Shown here in pieces: positions 1 to 5,723 of a stretch of DNA of 6,693 nucleotides (within the stretch, counting starts at the first letter, position 1; the number at the start of each line of letters is the position of its first letter). The DNA lies in contig CAYSHP010000105.1 of the NCBI GenBank assembly GCA_964430875.1, forward strand, positions 1-6,693, written 5' to 3'. The position numbers and the translations under genes are program-made. The notes under the pieces were generated by a model. The model did no database searches. It was given only the letters and a program-made list of their open reading frames with translations, and was not told the DNA's origin. Source of the DNA: M55B127 sp035269185. Its GTDB lineage: Bacteria; Bacillota; Halanaerobiia; Halanaerobiales; M55B127.

Positions 1-690
1 TTCAGCATCAAATTTATAACCATCCAATTCAATTTCTTTAATCTTATCCAGGCTCTTAACTTGATTTTTTATCAATTCATTAAGCAGTTTGCCTCTGTTA
101 TGTTTAACATAATAACCAACTGTTTTAAGACTACCGTCTTCTCTTTCTTCTTTAAAATAGAAGTCAATAATTTTACCCTGATAATTTTTTTCAACCACTT
201 TACTATATTCATTAGAAGCTAAATTAATAATTAGGTCAATATCAGCAAAATATTTTTCCATTACATCCTGCCAGTAATCATAAAGATTGATACCATTGGG
301 TTTAAGCCTCATTTCAAGTCTGTAAGGCCAGATTTCTGTATTTGAATGTGTAGGTCCATACATTGGAGAAATTATAACTAGTTTATCCTGCATATATGCA
401 AACTGTTCTTCATTATAGCTATCCAAGTCTACCTGTTTAAAAGCTGAACCATTATAACATTCAATAGCAGGAATTGTATTATCTTCAAAACTGTGCTCCT
501 GATAAAGTTCATATGTCCTATCTAATAAATTACCCTGTACATCAAGTTCCTCACCTAATTTTTCTTTGGACAGTGATTTTAGATAATTAAATAATTCTTT
601 AGTTTTATCCTCTTTTAAAATATCTCTACCTTTTTCTTCACGCTTTTTTTCATGATTCTGAGTCTTACTAGGCGATAATATTATCTTCAT
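1..690 (-). CDS. yaaA: YaaA-family (DUF328/UPF0246) peroxide stress protein, 3' end cut by window edge
   Basis: This reading frame runs 230 codons from an ATG at 690-688 to the window edge with no stop, so the C-terminus is missing. E. coli YaaA is about 258 residues, so roughly 20-40 are probably lost. My translation begins MKIILSPSKT, matching the family opening (IILSPAKT). It also carries YNGSAF (79-84), SPMYG (108-112), PYRLEM (122-127), LYDYW (136-140), NLASNEYSK (156-164), FKEE (179-182) and NRG (198-200), all landmarks of YaaA. Known members are cytoplasmic, bind DNA and lower free iron and oxidative damage during peroxide stress; that role is transferred by homology. The usual GLLRP stretch after the YG is replaced by a divergent GPTHSN segment. 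The start is backed by GAAAGGA at 706-700, 9 nt upstream. A terminator separates it from the sugar operon, so it is probably an independent unit. The family call is firm; the physiological role here is less sure. Confidence 0.9.
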   Translation of the reverse strand, partial: MKIILSPSKTQNHEKKREEKGRDILKEDKTKELFNYLKSLSKEKLGEELDVQGNLLDRTYELYQEHSFEDNTIPAIECYNGSAFKQVDLDSYNEEQFAYMQDKLVIISPMYGPTHSNTEIWPYRLEMRLKPNGINLYDYWQDVMEKYFADIDLIINLASNEYSKVVEKNYQGKIIDFYFKEEREDGSLKTVGYYVKHNRGKLLNELIKNQVKSLDKIKEIELDGYKFDAE

Positions 691-725
691 ATTTTACATT
701 CCTTTCTTTTACTGATTTATTTCTA

Positions 726-755
726 ATTATATTAATTCAAGATAAGGATTGTTAT
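726..755 (-). promoter_or_regulatory. Candidate sigma-A promoter for the yaaA-family gene
   Basis: On the minus strand a perfect TATAAT (731-726) lies 18 nt downstream of ATAACA (755-750), which matches the TTGACA consensus at four of six positions. Transcription would start near 719 and give a leader of about 28 nt that includes the GAAAGGA ribosome binding site. The position, directly after the operon terminator and before the gene, makes sense. The region is very AT-rich, so chance matches are likely, and the -35 box is weak. Confidence 0.45.
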
Positions 756-766
756 ACCTTTTATGT

Positions 767-797
767 AAAAAAATAAAAACCTGCTTTAAAGCAGGCT
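767..797 (-). terminator. Rho-independent terminator of the sugar-kinase operon
   Basis: Positions 780-795 form a perfect 16-bp palindrome, CCTGCTTTAAAGCAGG. It folds into a 6-bp stem with a TTAA loop, extendable by a G-T and an A-T pair to 778-797. On the minus strand it is followed at once by TTTTTATTTTTTT (779-767), a typical U-tract. On the plus strand no U-tract follows, so it acts in one direction only. It lies about 75 nt after the stop of the xylulokinase-like gene and before the promoter of the yaaA-family gene, so it should end the operon transcript. Confidence 0.88.
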
Positions 798-816
798 AAT
801 AAAAATGATATTATAA

Positions 817-840
817 TCTAATGTCAGGGGGGAAGTTAGA
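817..840 (-). other. Small inverted repeat around a C6 tract in the operon 3' untranslated region
   Basis: TCTAA at 817-821 and TTAGA at 836-840 are inverted copies, extending to ATCTAA/TTAGAT at 816-841. They flank a run of six G on the plus strand (six C on the transcript) at 827-832. A G/C run stands out in such AT-rich DNA. The stem is short and weak, and no ORF or known motif explains it. It may be just spacer between the stop codon and the terminator. Confidence 0.25.
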
Positions 841-871
841 TCAAATCATAATAATTTTATTTCTAAGTAAT

Positions 872-2383
872 TTATAATTTAGATAATTTATTCATTTTTT
901 CTTCATTATCTATATATAATTTATGGTATATAGAATATAATTCTTTATATAATTTATGATTTTCAGGATTTGGAGTTAATTTTACATAATCTTTGGTATT
1001 TTTATCTATTAGCTTGCTTACATTATCAATAGATCCTTTCTTTTCTGCTGCTAAAATTGCTGCGCCGTAACTTGTATCGTGGTCTTGTTTTGAAATATAT
1101 ACCGGGTGATTTAAAACATCAGAAAATATCTGTGCCCAAATTTTACTTTTTGTTCCTCCACCCGTTAAATATAATTCAGTAATCTGAATATCCATTTGGT
1201 TAATTATGTTAAAATTTGCTTTTATAGCAAAAGCCACCCCTTCCATCATAGCTTTAATTATATTTAGATTTGAATGTTCACTTTTTAAACCAAATAAAAC
1301 TCCACTAGCATGAGGATTATTATAAGGTGACCTTTCACCCTGAATATGAGGTAAATATATTAAACCATTAGAACCGGGAGGTAATTTTGATAACTCTTTT
1401 TCCTGTTTATCTAAATAATCTTCTTTTTTTGCACAAATATCTATAAGCCACCAACTTAAATTATAACCAGCAGCAAGGATTGCTCCCATTACAAACCAGG
1501 TTCCCGGTAAAGAATAATTTAAAGTATGTAATTTAGCTTCAGGTTGAGAGGTATAATTTTTAATTGGAGTTATTATCTGTCCGGCTGTACCTAAAGAAAT
1601 ACAAGCTTTTTTTGTATCTGTTACACCAGCAGCTAAAGCAGTTATCGGGGCATCTCCTCCTGCTGTAACAACCATAGGTTTTTTACCAGATAGATTAAGC
1701 TTTCTATAGATATCATCTTTAATAAAATGGACTTCACTACCTGGCTCAACAACCTCAGGAAAAATATTAGTTGTTAAATTTAAAGTTCGTATAATATCCT
1801 TATCCCAATTACCATTTTCTATATCAAAAAGTAAAGTGGCTGAGGCATCCGATTTTTCAGAGATTATTTTTCCAGTGAGCAAATATACTATATAATCCTT
1901 TGGTAATAGAAATTTATCAATATTTTGCCATAACTTTGGCCTGTTGTTTTTCAGCCATAAAAGTTTGGGGGCAGTAAAACTATTTACTACGGGATTCCCC
2001 AACCTTTCAAGCTGAGTAATAGAAAGTTTGTTTTTTATAAATTCCACTTCTTTGTTAGTTCTATTATCTGCCCAGATAATAGCAGGATAAACAGTTTCCC
2101 CTTTTGAATTAAGAGCTATTAAACCATGCATCTGACCCGAGACACCGATAGAGTCTATTTTAATCTCTTCATTATTATTGGCTTTATAAAGTTCTTCACT
2201 AGTTTTTTCTAAAGTAGAAAATAAACTTTCTTTCCATACTTCTGGACTCTGTTCCGCCCAATTGGATTTAGGCCGGGAAATATTGTAACCAGCTTTTTTT
2301 TGAGAAATTATTTTACCAACTTCATTGATAGCAGTTATTTTTATACTGGAAGTACCTAAATCAATTCCAATAGAATAAGACAT
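872..2383 (-). CDS. xylB: Xylulokinase-like FGGY carbohydrate kinase
   Basis: This 503-residue protein has the usual length and architecture of XylB (ATP + D-xylulose to ADP + D-xylulose 5-phosphate, cytoplasmic). The N-terminal ASKHA domain has the phosphate-binding GIDLGTSS (6-13). SGQMHG (83-87) is the xylulokinase hallmark whose Met-His contacts the sugar, and WADNRT (104-109) follows. AGGDAP (241-246) holds the likely catalytic base Asp244. The C-terminal domain has GTAGQ (265-269), the FGGY signature LPHIQGERSPYNNPHASGVL (344-363) and the adenosine motif TGGGTKS (407-413). The start is an ATG 9 nt after GGAGGA (2397-2392). It is the last gene of the operon, 48 nt after the aldolase gene. 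There is no xylose isomerase in view, so the substrate could be D-xylulose from an upstream dehydrogenase or another pentulose/hexulose. GGDAP in place of the more usual GGDNA is a mild departure. The kinase class is certain; the exact substrate is inferred. Confidence 0.85.
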   Translation of the reverse strand: MSYSIGIDLGTSSIKITAINEVGKIISQKKAGYNISRPKSNWAEQSPEVWKESLFSTLEKTSEELYKANNNEEIKIDSIGVSGQMHGLIALNSKGETVYPAIIWADNRTNKEVEFIKNKLSITQLERLGNPVVNSFTAPKLLWLKNNRPKLWQNIDKFLLPKDYIVYLLTGKIISEKSDASATLLFDIENGNWDKDIIRTLNLTTNIFPEVVEPGSEVHFIKDDIYRKLNLSGKKPMVVTAGGDAPITALAAGVTDTKKACISLGTAGQIITPIKNYTSQPEAKLHTLNYSLPGTWFVMGAILAAGYNLSWWLIDICAKKEDYLDKQEKELSKLPPGSNGLIYLPHIQGERSPYNNPHASGVLFGLKSEHSNLNIIKAMMEGVAFAIKANFNIINQMDIQITELYLTGGGTKSKIWAQIFSDVLNHPVYISKQDHDTSYGAAILAAEKKGSIDNVSKLIDKNTKDYVKLTPNPENHKLYKELYSIYHKLYIDNEEKMNKLSKL

Positions 2384-2431
2384 CTGATAATTCCTCCATT
2401 CTAAAAAACAACTTCTCCTATTAAAAACTTG

Positions 2432-3280
2432 TTAAGCTTTACCATTACAACCTAACATCTTCATTTTATATTTAACTTCTTCACTCACTTTATCAATACA
2501 TGGGCTTAAAGCCTTAATATGATTATGTAAGTTTTTATTAGAATTCAGGTTTTCTCTAAGAGTATCAGTAAAAACACGCTTTAAACGAGTACCAATATTT
2601 ACCTTTTGGATGCCTTTATCCCCCATGATCTTTAACTCTTCATCTTTAACTCCTGAAGAACCGTGTAAAACTAAGGGGACTTCAACCAACTTTCTAATTT
2701 CAGAAAGCCTCTGAAAATCAATTTCAGCCGCTTGAGTCTGCATTCCGTGTTGAGTGCCAATAGCAATTGCACAGGCATCAATGTCTGTTTCATCTACAAA
2801 CTTTTCCACTTCACTTGGAACCGATAAAATAGTCTCAAAATCTTTGTCTCCTTCTTCTGATTTACCAACTCTGCCAATTTCAGCCTCTACTGTTACATCC
2901 AGGACATGAGCAACCTTTACAATCTCTTTTGTCTTCTTGACATTTTTATCATAACTCAAACTCGACCCATCAAACATAATTGAAGTATATCCAGCATCAA
3001 TTGCTTTTACCATGGTATCAAAGTCATTAGCATGGTCTAGGTGTAAACAGACAGGTACTTTGGCTTTTTTTGCTCTTCTTCTTATTATAGCAGCAAGATC
3101 TTCAACACTGGTATGCTCTAAAGCTGAATTACTTGTCATTAAAACAACTGGAGAATTAATCTCTTCTGCTGCTTTTAAAACAGCGGTAATATCTTCTATA
3201 TTATAGACATTAAAAGCTCCTACTGCATAATGATTTTCCTGTGCAGGCTTTAATATCTCATTTAAATTTACTAATCCCAT
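2432..3280 (-). CDS. Class II (zinc) ketose-bisphosphate aldolase, GatY/KbaY/Fba type
   Basis: This 282-residue TIM-barrel aldolase is about the size of GatY/KbaY (near 285). It should cleave a ketohexose 1,6-bisphosphate (fructose or tagatose type) into dihydroxyacetone phosphate and glyceraldehyde 3-phosphate. HLDHAND (80-86) supplies zinc ligand His83 and the catalytic Asp82. FDGSS (103-107) and VEAEIGRVG (131-139) are family blocks. His178 in GTQHG and His206 in LHGSSG are the other zinc ligands. GSSG (207-210) and VNIGT (227-231) bind the substrate phosphate. The tail YKMKMLGCNGKA resembles the family's C-terminus. The ATG is preceded by AAAAGGAGG (3298-3290) with 9 nt spacing. The gene sits between the two FGGY kinase genes, 43 nt after the first. 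Gln177 beside zinc ligand His178, where Ala or Ser is usual, and Met180 may affect substrate choice. I therefore leave open fructose, tagatose or another ketose bisphosphate, or a ketose 1-phosphate. Confidence 0.88.
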   Translation of the reverse strand: MGLVNLNEILKPAQENHYAVGAFNVYNIEDITAVLKAAEEINSPVVLMTSNSALEHTSVEDLAAIIRRRAKKAKVPVCLHLDHANDFDTMVKAIDAGYTSIMFDGSSLSYDKNVKKTKEIVKVAHVLDVTVEAEIGRVGKSEEGDKDFETILSVPSEVEKFVDETDIDACAIAIGTQHGMQTQAAEIDFQRLSEIRKLVEVPLVLHGSSGVKDEELKIMGDKGIQKVNIGTRLKRVFTDTLRENLNSNKNLHNHIKALSPCIDKVSEEVKYKMKMLGCNGKA

Positions 3281-3298
3281 TTACGTTTGCCTCCTTTT

Positions 3299-3315
3299 AT
3301 GATTGTTGAAATCAT
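3299..3315 (-). other. Short intercistronic hairpin just upstream of the aldolase ribosome binding site
   Basis: ATGATT (3299-3304) and AATCAT (3310-3315) form a 6-bp inverted repeat with a 5-nt loop, in the 43-nt gap between the divergent FGGY kinase gene and the aldolase gene. On the transcript it ends one base before the AAAAGGAGG ribosome binding site. It is AT-rich and has no U-tract on the coding strand, so it is not a terminator for this operon. It could affect translation or mRNA stability, or be chance. Confidence 0.3.
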
Positions 3316-3323
3316 TTTTAAAT

Positions 3324-4742
3324 TTATTTAACTCTTTTTTTACCTCTTTTGATAGCTTCAGCTGCATTTTGGTAGTCTTTAAAAAGATCAGCACCAATTC
3401 CTCCTAATAAAGCAGCTCCTAAAGTAACAGCTCTCTCTATATTATTTATATAAAGTGGTTGTGATAAAAGTTTCGCTTTTTCTTCCAACCATAACTCATT
3501 TCGAGTACCTCCACCAATTGTAATTACTTCTGCTTGATCATTATTAGGCATTACATCTACCAAGCTTTCAATAATCTGCTTACTTTTAAAACATAGATAT
3601 CTTATCACAGCCATAAATACTTCTCCGCGCTTTGTATTTAAAGGAATATTTAATAAATTAAGATCTTTGAGCTTTTGATTCTCTATGAATTTATCTTCAT
3701 TTTGTTCTACAAATAATTTAATTGAATTTTTTTGATCTTGAAAATTACGGGCTTCTTTATTAAATTTTTTAAAATCTTCATCCTCTAGTTCATCCACGGG
3801 TTTATTAAAGAAAATACTCATTATATTATTAATAATTACACTGGAGTAATTAAAGGCTTGATAAATATATGCCTGTCCAGGTACAACATGTAAACCAAAA
3901 TTTAAACCCTTATTTTTTAACTCTGTAAGTTCTAGCTGCTTTAAACTTGCTATGCTCAATATATTTTCTGAGGTACCCATCGAATCAAGAATAACATTAC
4001 CTTGAAAAGCTGCTACAGCAAAGGAACCACAGATATGATCATGGCCTCCAAGACTAATAGGAATATTATAATCTATACCTAATTCCTCTTTATAATTATT
4101 TTTTATAGCACCTAATTTTTTACCACTTTCTTTTAAGGAAGGGAATATCGTTGAATCAAAAGGAAGGTTATTTAAAATTTTTTGCGACCAGTCTCTCTTT
4201 TTAATATCTAAAGCACCTGTTCGACTGGCTAAAGAATAATCTATAGCTTTCTTACCGGTTAATTTATAGGCTACATAACTATTAACCGGTAACCATCTAT
4301 CAGCCTTTTTGAATAAATCAGAATGATGATTATAATACCAAAGCAGTTTAAAAATAGAAAATAGATACTCTGAATTAAGACCAGTTATATTATAAAAGTC
4401 ACTCTTCGAAAACTTTTTATGAAAATCCTTTTGTTCTTTTTGACTCCTTTTATCATACCAAACCATCGTCTTTTCTTTAATATCTTCATTTTCTGAAACG
4501 GGAAAAAGTGATTCTGCCATGCTGGAAATCCCTATAGAAACAATTTTGATATCATTTTCGATTAATTCAGTCAGCATATCTAAAATTTGCTCAATTATAT
4601 ATTCTCCATCTAGGTCATAATGATTTTCCTGCTCTAAAAACTTATTTTGCCGGGAAGTGGAATATATAGAAGCTCCCTCAAAATCAAAGGCGGAAACTTT
4701 AATATTAGAGGTGCCTATATCAATACCTACAATTGCCTGCAA
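3324..4742 (-). CDS. Divergent FGGY-family carbohydrate kinase, substrate unknown
   Basis: This is a cytoplasmic ATP-dependent sugar kinase of the FGGY/ASKHA fold, 472 residues from the TTG start. VGIDIGTSNIK (5-15) is the ATP-phosphate loop, WYDKR (95-99) the sugar-side block, GGHDH (232-236) contains the presumed catalytic base Asp235, DSMGTSEN (253-260) is phosphate motif 2, and GGGTRNELW (410-418) is the adenosine site. It lacks the QMHG of xylulokinase, having SSMAES at that place (73-78). It also has no recognisable GERSP/ARGxFxGL signature, with a charged, Asn/Lys-rich stretch around 320-370 instead. It is thus only distantly related to its operon partner. The TTG at 4742-4740 is chosen because GGGGTGA (4754-4748) lies 5 nt before it. 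A GTG at 4751-4749 would add three residues but lies inside that ribosome binding site and has none of its own. It starts 14 nt after the PfkB gene. Tagatose-, fuculose- or erythrulose-type ketoses are possible substrates, but none can be assigned. Confidence 0.85.
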   Translation of the reverse strand: MQAIVGIDIGTSNIKVSAFDFEGASIYSTSRQNKFLEQENHYDLDGEYIIEQILDMLTELIENDIKIVSIGISSMAESLFPVSENEDIKEKTMVWYDKRSQKEQKDFHKKFSKSDFYNITGLNSEYLFSIFKLLWYYNHHSDLFKKADRWLPVNSYVAYKLTGKKAIDYSLASRTGALDIKKRDWSQKILNNLPFDSTIFPSLKESGKKLGAIKNNYKEELGIDYNIPISLGGHDHICGSFAVAAFQGNVILDSMGTSENILSIASLKQLELTELKNKGLNFGLHVVPGQAYIYQAFNYSSVIINNIMSIFFNKPVDELEDEDFKKFNKEARNFQDQKNSIKLFVEQNEDKFIENQKLKDLNLLNIPLNTKRGEVFMAVIRYLCFKSKQIIESLVDVMPNNDQAEVITIGGGTRNELWLEEKAKLLSQPLYINNIERAVTLGAALLGGIGADLFKDYQNAAEAIKRGKKRVK

Positions 4743-4747
4743 ATAAC

Positions 4748-4754
4748 TCACCCC
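4748..4754 (-). promoter_or_regulatory. Ribosome binding site that decides the TTG start of the FGGY kinase
   Basis: GGGGTGA on the minus strand pairs well with the 3' end of 16S rRNA and lies 5 nt before the TTG at 4742. Aligned to the full AGGAGGTGA consensus, the other five genes of the window have spacings of about 3-7 nt, so this fits. The in-frame GTG at 4751 is part of this site and has no purine-rich site upstream. An out-of-frame ATG at 4756 runs into TGA after two codons. Confidence 0.65.
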
Positions 4755-4756
4755 AT

Positions 4757-5707
4757 TTATGTTTTTAATTCTTCTAATTTTAAATAATTATCTTCAATTT
4801 CTTTTACATGCTCATATTTTAACTGTCCAGCTCCGTATTGTCTTGTATTAGCAGCACCGCAAGCCATTGCTAATTTTAAAGCTTCAAGATCTGAATAATC
4901 ATTTACAAATCCATATAGATAACCAGCTAAAAAGGAATCTCCTGATCCGATAGAATAATGAGAAAATATTTTTTCATTATGTCCAAAAATTACTTTCCCT
5001 TTATCATAAAGTAAAGAGCCTTCTTTGCCAAAAGTTATAATTGCTTTTTTATAGTTTTCATTTTCTAATACTTTTACAAAATCCTCTTTGCTTTTAAAAG
5101 CATAATCATATTTATCCTGATAAGCAGAAATAAATTCCTTATCATTTATCTTTAAAAGGTTAAATTCTTCTTCTAAACAGGCTTTTAAATAAGATTTGCT
5201 GGTATCAATAATAATATGCATGTCTTTTTCACGGGCTTTCTTTAAAATACTTACAATATCTTTTTGAGAAATACCACCGATAGCACTGCCGGCTAAAACC
5301 ATAATTTGATCATTTTCTAACCAATCAAATATTTCATCTAAAAATTTATCTTTAGCAGCCGGAGAAATTTTAGGCCCGTGTTCATTTATCATTAAAGTTC
5401 TTTTTTCAGCTTCTCTTACCAGTGCATAATTGATACGAGAATCTTTTTTAATCCAATAATTCCAGCTATTTATATTTTCTTCTTTTAAGCCGTTTTCAAT
5501 AAGTTTGCCTACTCCTCCGCCCAGAATATTAGCAACCACATAATCTTCATAACCTAAGGTATTTAAGACGCGAGCTACATCTATACCTTTACCACTAGCC
5601 AGGGGAACGACTTCATCTACTCTCACTACATCACTTTCTACAGGATTTTTTAAGATACCAGTATGATCAAAGGAAGGATTTAAATTTAATATTTGTATCT
5701 TTTTCAT
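4757..5707 (-). CDS. PfkB-family hexose-phosphate kinase, 1-phosphofructokinase/tagatose-6-phosphate kinase (FruK/LacC) type
   Basis: This 316-residue ribokinase-fold kinase probably phosphorylates a ketohexose monophosphate to the bisphosphate used by the aldolase encoded two genes on. NPSFDHT (10-16) matches the NPAxD opening of FruK/LacC. SGKGIDVARVL (38-48), RIN (91-93), NEHGP (108-112), DTS (168-170), LKINDKEF (185-192, normally LKPNxxEL) and TFGKEG (225-230) follow. GSGDSFLAG (254-262) holds the catalytic base Asp257 and the anion hole. Asp43 replaces the Asn of GKGxN, and Ile187 the usual Pro of KPN. The ATG at 5707 is preceded by a perfect AGGAGGTGA (5723-5715) with 7 nt spacing. An upstream in-frame ATG at 5761 would add 18 residues lying inside the regulator gene and preceding the family N-terminus, so it is rejected. 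The regulator stop codon is part of this ribosome binding site, suggesting coupled translation. Whether it acts on fructose 1-phosphate, tagatose 6-phosphate or another ester is not decided by sequence. Confidence 0.87.
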   Translation of the reverse strand: MKKIQILNLNPSFDHTGILKNPVESDVVRVDEVVPLASGKGIDVARVLNTLGYEDYVVANILGGGVGKLIENGLKEENINSWNYWIKKDSRINYALVREAEKRTLMINEHGPKISPAAKDKFLDEIFDWLENDQIMVLAGSAIGGISQKDIVSILKKAREKDMHIIIDTSKSYLKACLEEEFNLLKINDKEFISAYQDKYDYAFKSKEDFVKVLENENYKKAIITFGKEGSLLYDKGKVIFGHNEKIFSHYSIGSGDSFLAGYLYGFVNDYSDLEALKLAMACGAANTRQYGAGQLKYEHVKEIEDNYLKLEELKT

Positions 5708-5714
5708 AGATATT

Positions 5715-5723
5715 TCACCTCCT
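5715..5723 (-). promoter_or_regulatory. Ribosome binding site of the PfkB gene overlapping the regulator stop codon
   Basis: AGGAGGTGA is a full match to the consensus, and its last three bases are the TGA stop of the SorC-family gene. A ribosome finishing the regulator therefore covers the start region of the kinase gene. This arrangement usually gives translational coupling and high initiation on the downstream gene. Confidence 0.85.

Noticed and set aside
2404..2430. Possible terminator between the aldolase and xylulokinase-like genes (AACAA/TTGTT followed by T-rich sequence)
   Set aside because: The stem is only five mostly A-T pairs with a loop of about 17 nt, too weak to terminate; the two genes are probably co-transcribed.
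3012..3206. 64-codon plus-strand open frame
   Set aside because: It lies wholly antisense to the conserved aldolase gene, has no ribosome binding site and no family features; a shadow of the real gene.
3299..3322. Plus-strand intrinsic terminator formed by the ATGATT/AATCAT hairpin and following T-run
   Set aside because: There is no plus-strand gene for it to serve and the stem is short and AT-rich.
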